Shown here piece by piece: positions 1-8,121 of a stretch of 64,000 bases of DNA. The translations under genes were made by a program, and so were the position numbers. This stretch comes from Paenibacillus sp. G2S3 (GTDB lineage Bacteria; Bacillota; Bacilli; Paenibacillales; Paenibacillaceae): NCBI RefSeq assembly GCF_030123105.1, contig NZ_CP126095.1, positions 3,844,001 through 3,908,000 on the forward strand, given 5' to 3'. Below the pieces are notes generated by a model. It was given only the letters and a program-made list of their open reading frames with translations. It did not search any database and had not been told where the DNA came from. The stretch's first letter is position 1, and the number at the start of each line of letters is the position of its first letter.

Positions 1-1
1 C

Positions 2-931
2 ATGATGAGTGTAGGTGGTTATGGAGAAACGGAGTTTTGGTTAGCCGGTATCAAAATTGCTATGATCATCATCTTCATTATTTTAGGAAGCTCATTAATT
101 TTTGGGCTGTTGCCAATGACTGAGGCTACGCCTTACTTACACAACTTTACAGATTATGGTGGATTTCTCCCGAGAGGCTGGACCCCCATTTTCTCTGCCC
201 TACTTGTCGTCATGTTCTCTTACGGCGGATCAGAGCTGATCGGGCTAACCTTGACGGAGACACAGGATGCAGAGAAGGTCTTACCTAAGGTTGTCAAAAG
301 CTTCATTCTGCGCGTTATTCTGTTCTATACCTTACCGATCTTAATCATCTGTGGATTAATTCCCTGGAATCAACTGAATGAGCATACCAGTCCGTTTGTT
401 CAGGTGTTAGCCGCTACAGGACTTAAGGGTGCCGATCACGTTATGAACTTCATTCTAATTACAGCGGTACTCTCTGCTGCCAATTCTGGTATCTATGGCG
501 CCACCCGCATGTTGCACTCTATGGCGTCACAGGGCGAAGCACCACGCAGCTTGGCAAAAACTTCTGCAAAAGGTGTACCCATCAACAGCCTGAAGCTCTG
601 TGCCGTTGTTCTTGTTATTGGTTCCTTGTTAGCGTACTTCGCCCAGGATGGATTGTTCCGTTTGCTAATGGCTGTTCCAGGCTTTGTGGTTATTCTCGTA
701 TGGATCAGCATTTGTATGTCACAACTTAAACTGAGAAAATCTTATCCGAAAGAACCAACCTTTAAGGTATGGGGATTCCCTTATATAACCGTTGTTACAC
801 TTGTTTGTTTAACTGTTATCGCGGTTTCTTTTCTCTTCGATGTTCAGAACCGTATCAGTATAGGAACATGTCTAGCTGTTCTGTTGATGCTTACGATTTG
901 GTCGTTCGTAAAATTCAAGAAAAAGAATTAA
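2..931 (+). CDS. Amino-acid permease, APC superfamily (5' truncated by window)
   Basis: This is the C-terminal two thirds of a polytopic inner-membrane transporter; the reading frame is open from the first bases, so the true start lies outside the window. About eight hydrophobic segments can be counted in 309 residues, against roughly 450-470 residues for a full family member. The segment GGSELIGLTLTET and the later AANSGIYGATRMLHSMASQG resemble the conserved loops of the amino-acid/polyamine/organocation permeases of the AnsP/GabP/RocE type. The C-terminus ends in a short lysine-rich tail. The substrate cannot be named from this fragment. A strong hairpin terminator follows 30 bases after the stop, so it is probably the last gene of its transcript. 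Confidence 0.85.
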   Translation: MMSVGGYGETEFWLAGIKIAMIIIFIILGSSLIFGLLPMTEATPYLHNFTDYGGFLPRGWTPIFSALLVVMFSYGGSELIGLTLTETQDAEKVLPKVVKSFILRVILFYTLPILIICGLIPWNQLNEHTSPFVQVLAATGLKGADHVMNFILITAVLSAANSGIYGATRMLHSMASQGEAPRSLAKTSAKGVPINSLKLCAVVLVIGSLLAYFAQDGLFRLLMAVPGFVVILVWISICMSQLKLRKSYPKEPTFKVWGFPYITVVTLVCLTVIAVSFLFDVQNRISIGTCLAVLLMLTIWSFVKFKKKN

Positions 932-960
932 AGGTTCTAGCTTGGACCGATTTATCAACA

Positions 961-1017
961 AGAGGTGTATCCCCTGTTCTTCGCATTCGCGAAGAGAGGG
1001 ATACGCCTCTTTTAATT
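961..1017 (+). terminator. Rho-independent terminator of the permease gene
   Basis: A long hairpin: AGAGGTGTATCCC (961-973) pairs with GGGATACGCCTCT (998-1010), with a second inner stem around a four-base loop, followed by TTTTAATT. An almost identical hairpin is found again at 1776-1830. Confidence 0.85.
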
Positions 1018-1039
1018 ATTGCCGTTCAAAACGTGTTCG

Positions 1040-1157
1040 CAGCCACCACCATGAGTGGCCAACTTCTTCGCCTTCTTTGGTTATAAATCCATCAGACTTT
1101 TCGTTTTGGCAAAAAATAAAAAAACGCGGCAACATCACTCTCCCGCGCTTTTTTTGT
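1040..1157 (-). pseudogene. Decayed, internally deleted remnant of a DUF6273 gene
   Basis: Three short blocks match the intact DUF6273 gene at 1861-2547 and its flanks, in the same order and orientation. Bases about 1040-1085 match 1978-2030 (the region coding the conserved Trp-rich SWWWLRTQG segment), 1086-1111 matches about 2070-2100, and 1112-1145 matches about 2575-2610 including the palindromic GC-rich terminator. The intervening sequence is missing (roughly 120, 35 and 480 bases). No open frame survives. With the duplicated hairpin at 961-1017 this shows that a segment of about 0.85 kb was once duplicated here and one copy decayed. The alignment was made by eye; the block boundaries are approximate. 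Confidence 0.7.
1117..1156. terminator. GC hairpin flanked by A and T runs
   Basis: CGCGG and CCGCG arms enclose about 13 bases, with an A-run on the left and CTTTTTTTG on the right. It is a copy of the terminator that follows pncB (2574-2612) and could act in both directions. Confidence 0.6.
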
Positions 1158-1246
1158 ATATCTGTTTATCTAACACTAATCATGACTCCTTTACATACAA
1201 TGTCTCGTGACAAATGACTATTGTAATTAATAATGGAGGGAACAGA

Positions 1247-1702
1247 ATGTCTATGTATAATAATTCTACTATGATTTATCCCAATGGGATGAGGAATACA
1301 ACTGTTGACGAAAGAGAAATGGTGATGCCTCATCCTGTCGTAGTGGAGGCAAGACAAATTGCTTTGAATCAAATTTTAGTTACTTACGATCAACCTGCGG
1401 ATTTAGCATCAGCAACAAATATTTCGAATTATTGGATAAGAAGTAATATGCCAAATCCAAATGACATAGCTAGTGTAGGAATGGGAGAGGCCCTTACTAG
1501 AGGGAATACGATTCGTGCTGATAAGGGAATGATAGCTGCAATTGATAATTCAAAAATGAGATTTGTTATGACCTTCAATACGAATGCTACTATGGGTGTT
1601 CTATATATCTTGCTCCCTTGTTTTGTTAATTTAGAGGGGAGATCAGGGTATACTGGGGCAAACTGGGGGCCGTTTAGTAGAAATATGTTTATCGGACTGT
1701 AG
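1247..1702 (+). CDS. Small Ig-like (beta-sandwich) protein of unknown function
   Basis: The protein has 151 residues from the ATG at 1247, which is preceded by GGAGGG at a spacing of six bases; an in-frame ATG at 1214 has no ribosome-binding site. There is no signal peptide or membrane segment. Residues about 35-60 (EARQIALNQILVTYDQPADL) have the pattern of the first strands of a bacterial Ig-like domain, of the kind that describes 'function-like' relations in S-layer proteins (SbsA-like). The rest alternates short hydrophobic strands with glycine/asparagine turns. The N-terminus is rich in Met, Asn and Tyr and probably disordered. It is a single-gene unit with its own terminator at 1776. I do not recognise a specific family, and the Ig-like assignment is an inference. 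Confidence 0.6.
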   Translation: MSMYNNSTMIYPNGMRNTTVDEREMVMPHPVVVEARQIALNQILVTYDQPADLASATNISNYWIRSNMPNPNDIASVGMGEALTRGNTIRADKGMIAAIDNSKMRFVMTFNTNATMGVLYILLPCFVNLEGRSGYTGANWGPFSRNMFIGL

Positions 1703-1775
1703 TTATTAGAATGGAATATGTTTAAATAATGGAGATAAAAGATCTACCAGTGTGTATTAATAATACTTAATAAAA

Positions 1776-1830
1776 AGAGGTGTATCCCCTATTCTTCGCA
1801 TTCGTGAAGAGAGGGATACGCCTCTTTTAA
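1776..1830 (+). terminator. Rho-independent terminator, near-identical copy of 961-1017
   Basis: AGAGGTGTATCCC and GGGATACGCCTCT arms again enclose an inner stem, followed by TTTTAATT. It lies about 75 bases after the stop of the small Ig-like gene. Identity to the first copy extends to about 1855, beyond what a terminator needs, so it is part of a duplicated block. Confidence 0.8.
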
Positions 1831-1860
1831 TTGTTGCCGTTCAAAACCGAATTTCCTTTA

Positions 1861-2547
1861 TCACGGAAGATTAATTACTAGAGCAGGGCGCACGCCGTCA
1901 CGGGCTACACTAACATTCGCATAGCTGCGAATGCTGTAGCTCGGACCGACAAAAAACGCACGCGAAGGCTTGTTTCCTTGTGTTCTCAGCCACCACCAAG
2001 AGCAGCCAACTTCTACGCCGTCTTTGATTATATAGTTATCTTTATCCGTTTTATCATATATGTATAAGCTGCATCCATCGGGCTTTTTCATTTTGGCAAA
2101 TCCCGTGCCAACCGCACGCCGTAGATCTTTGCCGTGAATCTCTGAGAATGCCTTTATCTCATCAACGCTAAGCAAAAAAACGTTGTCCTCTGTATCTGGC
2201 GTACCCTCTCCGTTATCTGAGCAACGGGTCGTCTTTATTAATTCCTTCTCGGCAGCGTTGAATGCGCTGTTATAGAATTCATCGTTCACCCACTCACGCA
2301 AATCACAGTCTTGCCACGTAATATCCACGCAATCACGCCATTTAATATCTACGCTCTTGCCGTGATACCTCTTGCATTCTAAAATATACTCGCTCAAAAC
2401 AAACAATTCGCCACCTGAGTTTTGGAGAACACACCATTCAATCGGCAGTACTTTACCGTCCTTTGATTGTGAATACGTGCCGAATGTAATGATTTCGCCA
2501 AGCTTTATGTTCCGGTGCGGCGTAAAAGTAAGCTTGTCATTTTCCAT
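1861..2547 (-). CDS. DUF6273 domain-containing protein
   Basis: The protein has 228 residues. The start is the ATG at 2547, preceded by AGGAGGAGAAC; a longer frame to 2583 has no ribosome-binding site. The N-terminal part (GEIITFGTY, then PIEWCVL) and the C-terminal SWWWLRTQG, a hydrophobic strand, and GVRPALVINLP are typical of the DUF6273 family, often found as a C-type-lectin-like fold in Firmicutes proteins. No signal peptide is present, so it is probably cytoplasmic. It lies downstream of the pncB terminator and may depend on its own promoter, which I could not identify. The molecular function of this family is unknown to me. A decayed second copy lies at 1040-1157. Confidence 0.8.
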   Translation of the reverse strand: MENDKLTFTPHRNIKLGEIITFGTYSQSKDGKVLPIEWCVLQNSGGELFVLSEYILECKRYHGKSVDIKWRDCVDITWQDCDLREWVNDEFYNSAFNAAEKELIKTTRCSDNGEGTPDTEDNVFLLSVDEIKAFSEIHGKDLRRAVGTGFAKMKKPDGCSLYIYDKTDKDNYIIKDGVEVGCSWWWLRTQGNKPSRAFFVGPSYSIRSYANVSVARDGVRPALVINLP

Positions 2548-2573
2548 TGAGTTCTCCTCCTTTTTTACTCCCG

Positions 2574-2612
2574 AAAAAAACAAAAAAACGCGGGTACATC
2601 ACTCTCCCGCGT
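2574..2612 (-). terminator. Terminator of the NAD-salvage operon
   Basis: On the minus strand ACGCGGG (2606-2612) pairs with CCCGCGT (2588-2594), followed directly by seven T and, after one G, by another T-run. It lies about 30 bases after the pncB stop. Confidence 0.8.
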
Positions 2613-2644
2613 TAACACTGTTGACAGTTTTAATCCTCTAAAAT

Positions 2645-4096
2645 CTACTCAATATCCGGTCGGATATGCTCAGCGATTAATTGCTGCTTGCTAGTCCAGA
2701 CCTTTTCACTCAAATTCACACGATACACTTCTGGATTTAGCTTACGTTGATACTCTGGCCAGAATAGGTCCTTCTGCTCCCGATGGTAACGACGCACTTC
2801 ATTCAAATCCGGTAAAGTATACACCTGGAATCCATTAACGTATATAGGTTCTAGCATAGGCAGTGCCGCGTAACGCTCAACATACTTATGCATGTATGGA
2901 TGTAGCGGATTAAACAGCTTCAACCGTGCACCGTTACGTGGAGCTTCCTCTTCTGGGAAACAGATATAGTCAGCAAGCGCTTTGCCATTTTTACCGATGA
3001 TCCGGAATACGTCCTTCTTACCAGGCGTGGAAACTTTCTCAGGATTCGAAGAAATCTTGATCGTCGGGATCATTTCTCCAGTAGCAGACTCAATTTCCAC
3101 CAGCTTATAGACACCACCCAGAGAGGGTTGATCCGAGGCAGTGATCAATTGTGTACCCACACCCCAAGTATCGATTGCTGCGCCTTGCAGCTTCAGATCC
3201 ATAATTGTGTTCTCATCCAAATCATTGGAAGCGACAATCTTCACATAATCCAAGCCAGCATCATCCAGCATCTTCCTCGCTTGACGGGATAGATAAGCCA
3301 AGTCACCGCTATCTAAACGGATACCGACCATCTTTTTACCTTGTGCCTCAAGCTTCTTGGCTGTATTGATTGCATTAGGCACTCCACTACGAAGTGTATC
3401 GAAGGTGTCGACCAATAGCGTAACTTCATCCGGCATCACTTTGGCATAGGCATCAAAAGCCTCCTGCTCGCTACCAAAGCTCTGAACCCAGGAATGTGCA
3501 TGTGTTCCCTTGGTCGGGATACTAAACATTTTGCCCGCTAGCATGTTAGAAGTAGCATCAAAGCCGCCAATATAGGCCGCTCTAGCCCCCCATACTGCTG
3601 CATCGGCTTCTTGCGCACGACGGGTACCAAACTCCAGCAAGATATCATTCGGAGCCACCTGCTTAATACGTGAAGCCTTAGTAGCGATCAGCGTCTGGTA
3701 ATTCATGAAGTTCAGAATTGCTGTCTCCACCAGCTGAGCCTCCATAATTGTCCCTTCCACACGGATTAATGGCTCATCTGGAAAAATCAATGCGCCTTCT
3801 TTCATCGAATGAACGGTTCCCTGAAAATGAAACTGCAACAGTTCCTCCAAAAAAGCGGGCGCATAGTTCTCTTCTTGCTCAGACAAATAACGGATATCAT
3901 CTTCGGTAAACCGCAAGCCGCCGATATAACCAACAATACGCTCTAACCCTGCGAACACAGCATAGCCGTTACCGAAAGGTAGCTTACGGAAATAAGCCTC
4001 AAATACAGCCTTCCGTTTATGAGTTCCATTCACCCAGTGAGCGTACATCATATTGATCTGATATTTATCCGTATGTAGCGCAAGTTCTCTTCTCAA
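2645..4096 (-). CDS. pncB: Nicotinate phosphoribosyltransferase
   Basis: This 483-residue cytoplasmic enzyme joins nicotinate and PRPP to give nicotinate mononucleotide, the entry step of the Preiss-Handler NAD-salvage route. Family signatures are the N-terminal LHTDKYQINMMYAHW, the central FGTRRAQEADAAVWGARAAY, and SIPTKGTHAHSWV with the catalytic His region. Asp-rich segments in the second half (RLDSGDLAYLS, KIVASNDLDENTI) complete the phosphoribosyl-binding barrel. Its length is normal for the bacterial family. The start codon is TTG at 4096, nine bases after AGGAG; no better ATG is available. It is the last gene of an operon behind pncA (52-base gap) and the Nudix/NrtR-like gene. Confidence 0.95.
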   Translation of the reverse strand: MRRELALHTDKYQINMMYAHWVNGTHKRKAVFEAYFRKLPFGNGYAVFAGLERIVGYIGGLRFTEDDIRYLSEQEENYAPAFLEELLQFHFQGTVHSMKEGALIFPDEPLIRVEGTIMEAQLVETAILNFMNYQTLIATKASRIKQVAPNDILLEFGTRRAQEADAAVWGARAAYIGGFDATSNMLAGKMFSIPTKGTHAHSWVQSFGSEQEAFDAYAKVMPDEVTLLVDTFDTLRSGVPNAINTAKKLEAQGKKMVGIRLDSGDLAYLSRQARKMLDDAGLDYVKIVASNDLDENTIMDLKLQGAAIDTWGVGTQLITASDQPSLGGVYKLVEIESATGEMIPTIKISSNPEKVSTPGKKDVFRIIGKNGKALADYICFPEEEAPRNGARLKLFNPLHPYMHKYVERYAALPMLEPIYVNGFQVYTLPDLNEVRRYHREQKDLFWPEYQRKLNPEVYRVNLSEKVWTSKQQLIAEHIRPDIE

Positions 4097-4148
4097 GTCC
4101 TCATCTCCTAATATCTACGCTGCTATATGTGTATGTTCTGTACTAGTA

Positions 4149-4688
4149 TTATGCCTTAACAACGTCTGCTCCTAAACTTCCCCGGAAATGTTCTAATGCC
4201 CAAGTATGTCCATTTGGATTAAAGCTGGCAACTGCATCTTCGTGCACAGTAATAGTAAACCCTTTGTTATATGCATCCACTGCCGTATGCAGTACACAAA
4301 TATCTGTGCAGACCCCAATTAAATGAAGATCAGTAATGCCACGCTCCCGCAGCTTGATCTCCAGATCAGTACCACTAAAAGCACTATAACGCGTTTTGTC
4401 CATCCAATAGATGGAATCGCGGTTGTCCTCATACACAGACTTCAAACTTCCGAACAACTCTCGTCCTTCACTCCCGCGTATATTATGAGGAGGGAAAAGT
4501 TTGCTCTCCGGGTGGTAAGGGTCCTTCTCTTCATGCAAATCCACGGCCATAACGACATAATCGCCACTTTGGACAAACTCCGATGTTAATTGGCTGATTC
4601 TAGGCTCGATATCCACGGCTGGCTGACCAACCGGCAGATTTCCGTTAACAAAATCATTCGTAAAGTCGATCACTATTAGTGCTCTCAT
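4149..4688 (-). CDS. pncA: Nicotinamidase (isochorismatase family)
   Basis: The 179-residue cysteine hydrolase converts nicotinamide to nicotinate, supplying PncB encoded next to it. Visible signatures are ALIVIDFTNDFVNG with the catalytic Asp near residue 8, the metal-binding region VMAVDLHEEKDPYHPES, KTRYSAFSGTDLE with the catalytic Lys, and GVCTDICVLHTAVDA with the nucleophilic Cys at the end of the CTDIC motif. Its length is typical. The start ATG is preceded by GGAGAGGGG. It has 30 bases to the upstream Nudix gene and 52 to pncB, so it is co-transcribed. Pyrazinamidase activity is common in the family but is not shown here. Confidence 0.93.
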   Translation of the reverse strand: MRALIVIDFTNDFVNGNLPVGQPAVDIEPRISQLTSEFVQSGDYVVMAVDLHEEKDPYHPESKLFPPHNIRGSEGRELFGSLKSVYEDNRDSIYWMDKTRYSAFSGTDLEIKLRERGITDLHLIGVCTDICVLHTAVDAYNKGFTITVHEDAVASFNPNGHTWALEHFRGSLGADVVKA

Positions 4689-4718
4689 GAGATTAATCCC
4701 CTCTCCTGATTTAAGCCA

Positions 4719-5489
4719 CTACGTATAGATAGATAACAAAGGCTCATGATCTGTGAACATGTAGAGCTGAGCTGGACGCTGAGAGTATTGATTTGAACTA
4801 AGCGCATTTCCCTCTTCATCTCTTACTTCTTTTAATATACCCTGACGACTACGCGTTGAAGTAATTTTGCGAATAAAATTCGGTTCCTTAAATTCCGGCA
4901 CTACCGTTTGAATCACCTGATAGAGCTCACTAAGGGTAAAATGTCTAGGTAAAAACTGTCTTGCGATCGTAGTCTGAAGCATTTGTTGTTGAATACGCAA
5001 GTATGCATCCTTGATGATATCATGGTGGTCAAAAGCGAGCTCTAGCTCTTCAAGCGCTTCCTGCAACGTAAATAAACCTACCTCGCCAGCATCATCCGAA
5101 GCTTGTCTTTGCTCCAACATCCATTCTTCTACTAGGGCAAAAAAGGCATGACTGATAATCCATCCGCGAGGATCGCGACCTGGTGTACTGTAAACGCCCA
5201 GATATTCCAAATGGCCGCCATCTACACCAGTCTCTTCTTTGAGTTCACGGGTAGCCGCAGCATAAATGGACTCATCCTCCTGACAAAATCCGCCTGGGAG
5301 AGCCCACATTCCAGCACATGGCCATTTCTTTCGTCTAATTAACATTACCTTAAGCTCGCGTAAGGGAAGCGTCTTCGTGACCGTCTTACGTTCGCGTTTG
5401 GTCAGTGTAAACATTACGATGTCGGCCGGAACTCCGTCCGGTGTTCGATATTTTTTGGCGTTATAGGTTTGTTCCCCATTTTCGCTCAT
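4719..5489 (-). CDS. NrtR-like Nudix hydrolase/regulator of NAD salvage
   Basis: The protein has 256 residues from the ATG at 5489, preceded by AAGGATGGGG; the frame continues upstream to 5549 without a ribosome-binding site. Residues about 15-150 form a Nudix domain with a complete Nudix box: GGFCQEDES, then RELKEETGVDG, fitting G-x5-E-x7-R-E-U-x-E-E-x-G-U. Residues about 165-250 form a winged-helix-like domain (FTLSELYQVIQ, then NFIRKI, then QRPAQLYMF), the arrangement of NrtR, which represses NAD genes and senses ADP-ribose. NrtR proteins usually sit beside the genes they control, and here pncA and pncB follow directly. Since the Nudix box is intact, it could hydrolyse ADP-ribose, regulate, or both. 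No operator could be identified with confidence upstream. Confidence 0.82.
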   Translation of the reverse strand: MSENGEQTYNAKKYRTPDGVPADIVMFTLTKRERKTVTKTLPLRELKVMLIRRKKWPCAGMWALPGGFCQEDESIYAAATRELKEETGVDGGHLEYLGVYSTPGRDPRGWIISHAFFALVEEWMLEQRQASDDAGEVGLFTLQEALEELELAFDHHDIIKDAYLRIQQQMLQTTIARQFLPRHFTLSELYQVIQTVVPEFKEPNFIRKITSTRSRQGILKEVRDEEGNALSSNQYSQRPAQLYMFTDHEPLLSIYT

Positions 5490-5604
5490 ATTTGCCCCAT
5501 CCTTTTCCGAAGCTATAATTTTACTAATTCGTATCTTTAAATGTACCAAACCTTAACTTCTAAAATCAACAACTGGACATAGAAAGATTAGGATTATGTA
5601 TAGT

Positions 5605-5638
5605 GTGAAACTTAAAGGGGCGGATCTGCATCCGCCCC
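5605..5638 (-). terminator. Terminator of the miaB-ricA transcript
   Basis: GGGGCGGAT (5617-5625) and ATCCGCCCC (5630-5638) form a perfect nine-pair stem with a four-base loop. On the minus strand it is followed by TTTAAGTTT, a weak U-tract. Confidence 0.75.
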
Positions 5639-5654
5639 CTAAACTGAGTGTGGG

Positions 5655-6104
5655 TTATCCGCATGTGGTCGGAGGCGCTTCGGTGCCGGCTTCCACATTT
5701 ATTTTTTCAGAAACAGTATCTCTAATCACGGAAATCACAAGCTGGAGTAAATAATTGATGTCACTCTGGCTCTGCTGGAATTCGTTAACGACTGGAATGC
5801 CGTCAATTTCATCCTGCAGCACTTCAATTTCACGCTCGATCTTAGCTACCATGTCTTTATTTTTAAAGCTTTCGAAGGCAACAATCTCCTTCTGCTTTTT
5901 CTTAATCGTTGCAATCAGGCCTTGTACCCGCTCGTGGTTCAGGATTTTTTGCTCAGCCTGCTGAAAATGTTTTACTTCTTCACTTGTCGAGATCAATGTA
6001 GCTAGTTCTTTAGCTTTGCCCATGATATCCTCGCGTACGATCAAGTCACGGGTATTATAAGTCTTCATTCCATATTTATTCAAACGTTGTTCTTCTGTAC
6101 TCAC
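5655..6104 (-). CDS. ricA: RicA/YmcA family regulator of RNA processing and development
   Basis: In Bacillus subtilis RicA (YmcA) forms the RicAFT (YaaT-YlbF-YmcA) complex, which carries Fe-S clusters and works with RNase Y in mRNA maturation and in competence, sporulation and biofilm control. The homologous part begins at KTYNTRDLIVRE (ATG at 6068). A GTG at 6104 has the better ribosome-binding site (GGGGAG, seven bases) and is taken as the start, giving 149 residues. The protein is mostly helical and rich in Lys and Glu; VVNEFQQSQSDINYLLQLV is the conserved core. It ends in PPTTCG, with a terminal Cys like the cluster-binding cysteines of the family. It follows miaB directly, as ymcA follows ymcB in Bacillus. 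Confidence 0.85.
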   Translation of the reverse strand: MSTEEQRLNKYGMKTYNTRDLIVREDIMGKAKELATLISTSEEVKHFQQAEQKILNHERVQGLIATIKKKQKEIVAFESFKNKDMVAKIEREIEVLQDEIDGIPVVNEFQQSQSDINYLLQLVISVIRDTVSEKINVEAGTEAPPTTCG

Positions 6105-6132
6105 AAGCCATCTCCCCATTCGTATGTGATGA

Positions 6133-7719
6133 TTAATGAACAGCTGCGGCTTCTGCCACAATATCCCCTTTGATGTACCATGTTTTGGTATCTGTAATTC
6201 TCACTTTTACAAATGTGCCAATAAGCTCTTTCGGACCTTCAAAATGGACCAGCTTGTTCGCACGGGAACGGCCAGAAAGGACTTCCGAGTTGTTTTTACT
6301 CTCCCCTTCTACCAGCACCTCAACGACTTCACCTAGCATACGGTCATTAATGATCCGACTGTTCTCTTTAATGAGATCATTGAGTCTTTGCAGACGCTCG
6401 CTCTTCACCGACATAGGTACATTATCCTCCATAGCAGCTGCAGGGGTACCTTCACGAGGTGAATAAATGAACGTATATGCCATATCATACCCAACCTCGC
6501 GCACTAGCGAAAGAGTATCTTCGAATTGGTCATCGGTTTCTCCAGGGAATCCGACGATAATATCGGTACTTAATACCGCATTAGGCACACTTATCTTGAT
6601 CTTGCGAACTAACTCCAGATAAGCTTCACGAGTATATTTGCGACTCATTTTCTTAAGTACGGCAGTGCTTCCCGATTGAACCGGTAGATGGATATGCTCC
6701 ACCAGGTTGCCGCCTTTGCCGAGTACTTCAATCAATTTATCGTCAAAATCACGTGGATGCGATGTCATAAAGCGAATGCGCGGAATATCAATTAAACGCA
6801 TGTCATCCATCAAATCACCGAAGGTGTAATCAATGTCTGTAAAATCCTTACCGTATGCGTTTACGTTCTGCCCCAGCAAAGTCACTTCCTTGAACCCTTG
6901 ACGCGCAAGCTCTCTTACTTCAGCAATGACGTCCTCCGGACGGCGACTACGTTCTTTCCCCCGTGTAAACGGTACGATACAGTACGTACAGAACTTATCA
7001 CAGCCATACATAATGTTTACCCAAGCCCGCATACCTTCGCGTTTCTTCGGTAAATTCTCAATAATATCGCCTTCCTTGGACCATACCTCAACCACTAGCT
7101 CTTTACTGAATACAGCTTCTTTAATGAGGTGTGGCAGACGGTGAATATTATGCGTACCAAAGATCATATCCACGAATCCATGCTTTGACATAATTCGATT
7201 AACTACGCCTTCCTCCTGCGACATGCAACCACACACGCCCAGCAAAAGACCTGGCTTCTCAATCTTCAAGTTCTTAAGATGACCAAGCTCTCCAAACACT
7301 TTGTCCTCAGCGTTCTCACGAATCGCGCAAGTATTCAGCAAAATGATATCCGCATCATTCCGGTCAGCGACGCTGCTGTAGCCCATCTGTTCCAACAGGC
7401 CCTTCATCGTTTCCGTATCATGCTCATTCATTTGGCAGCCATATGTCGTTATATGATAATATTTACCCACTCCGAAATTCTGCATCTCTTCAGGAATCTC
7501 GAAATCATAATGCACTTCTATTTCTTCCTTGCCACGCTGTTTTCCTTCTTTATAATCAGGCTGGCTATTTATCTGCACATTTCTTCCTTTAATCCGGTAA
7601 GTAATCTTACCTTCTTCTTCACTAATTACCTTCGCATCGCTAAAATCAAAATATTTCGAATAATCTTTCGAACCCTTGCCGGATTTTAAGTCCGGTGAGT
7701 TATGGTTCCCCTTAGTCAT
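6133..7719 (-). CDS. miaB: tRNA-2-methylthio-N6-dimethylallyladenosine synthase
   Basis: This radical-SAM methylthiotransferase converts i6A37 to ms2i6A37 in tRNAs reading UNN codons. The 528 residues include an N-terminal extension of about 85 residues, as in Bacillales. An MTTase domain carries the auxiliary cluster cysteines in [23 protein letters not shown] and [10 protein letters not shown]. The radical-SAM motif CDKFCTYC follows (C-x3-C-x2-C), with [11 protein letters not shown] after it, and a C-terminal TRAM domain covers about 460-525. The start ATG has GAGGACGTG upstream. It heads a two-gene operon with ricA. An extended -10 box lies about 60 bases upstream. Confidence 0.95.
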   Translation of the reverse strand: MTKGNHNSPDLKSGKGSKDYSKYFDFSDAKVISEEEGKITYRIKGRNVQINSQPDYKEGKQRGKEEIEVHYDFEIPEEMQNFGVGKYYHITTYGCQMNEHDTETMKGLLEQMGYSSVADRNDADIILLNTCAIRENAEDKVFGELGHLKNLKIEKPGLLLGVCGCMSQEEGVVNRIMSKHGFVDMIFGTHNIHRLPHLIKEAVFSKELVVEVWSKEGDIIENLPKKREGMRAWVNIMYGCDKFCTYCIVPFTRGKERSRRPEDVIAEVRELARQGFKEVTLLGQNVNAYGKDFTDIDYTFGDLMDDMRLIDIPRIRFMTSHPRDFDDKLIEVLGKGGNLVEHIHLPVQSGSTAVLKKMSRKYTREAYLELVRKIKISVPNAVLSTDIIVGFPGETDDQFEDTLSLVREVGYDMAYTFIYSPREGTPAAAMEDNVPMSVKSERLQRLNDLIKENSRIINDRMLGEVVEVLVEGESKNNSEVLSGRSRANKLVHFEGPKELIGTFVKVRITDTKTWYIKGDIVAEAAAVH

Positions 7720-7777
7720 GCTGTTTTCACGTCCTCTATCTAAAATGTAGCTTATCGATGTTTTAACCTAATATAAA

Positions 7778-7786
7778 ATTATAGCA
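7778..7786 (-). promoter_or_regulatory. Extended -10 promoter element for miaB
   Basis: On the minus strand the sequence reads TGCTATAAT, a perfect extended -10 box. A good -35 hexamer at the right distance is missing; a TTGACA at 7815-7820 is 31 bases away and cannot pair with it. Confidence 0.5.
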
Positions 7787-8121
7787 CATTCTATAACATT
7801 ACATCCATCTTAGATGTCAATCCCAATATGCGCTGATTTAGGTTTATCAAGCAAAAACTTAACTTTCATATATTTATGAAAAATCAGGTCTATTTTACCA
7901 CAGCGTGAGAGCAGAACATACTCTAAAAGAAAATTTTAATAGGTCAGGATAATAGCTCTTCTATAGACTTCCATAAAAAAATACCCTGCCGCCGAGCGAC
8001 AGGGCCAAATTATATTGTATAAAGGGGGGTATGATATTTATATACGCCACAAAAACTGTAATGAAACACAGTGCTTGTCTGAATAACACTTTTTATGAAA
8101 CTTGTAACAGGACGACTCCTG
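7787..8121. other. Gene-free spacer between the VWA operon end and miaB
   Basis: About 400 AT-rich bases lie between the two minus-strand genes. They hold the terminator of the VWA operon at 7974-8004 and the miaB promoter element. No open frame with a ribosome-binding site, RNA gene or repeat was seen in the rest. Confidence 0.6.
7974..8004 (-). terminator. Terminator of the SWIM-MoxR-VWA operon
   Basis: CCCTGCCGC and GCGACAGGG arms (7984-8004, one mismatch) form a hairpin, followed on the minus strand by TATTTTTTTA. Confidence 0.85.

Noticed and set aside
942..1217. Open frames of about 90-105 codons after the permease gene.
   Set aside because: They cross a terminator hairpin and the decayed DUF6273 remnant; no coding signature in those frames.
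7815..7820. TTGACA as -35 box for miaB.
   Set aside because: The nearest good -10 box (TATAAT at 7778-7783) is 31 bases away, beyond any workable spacer.
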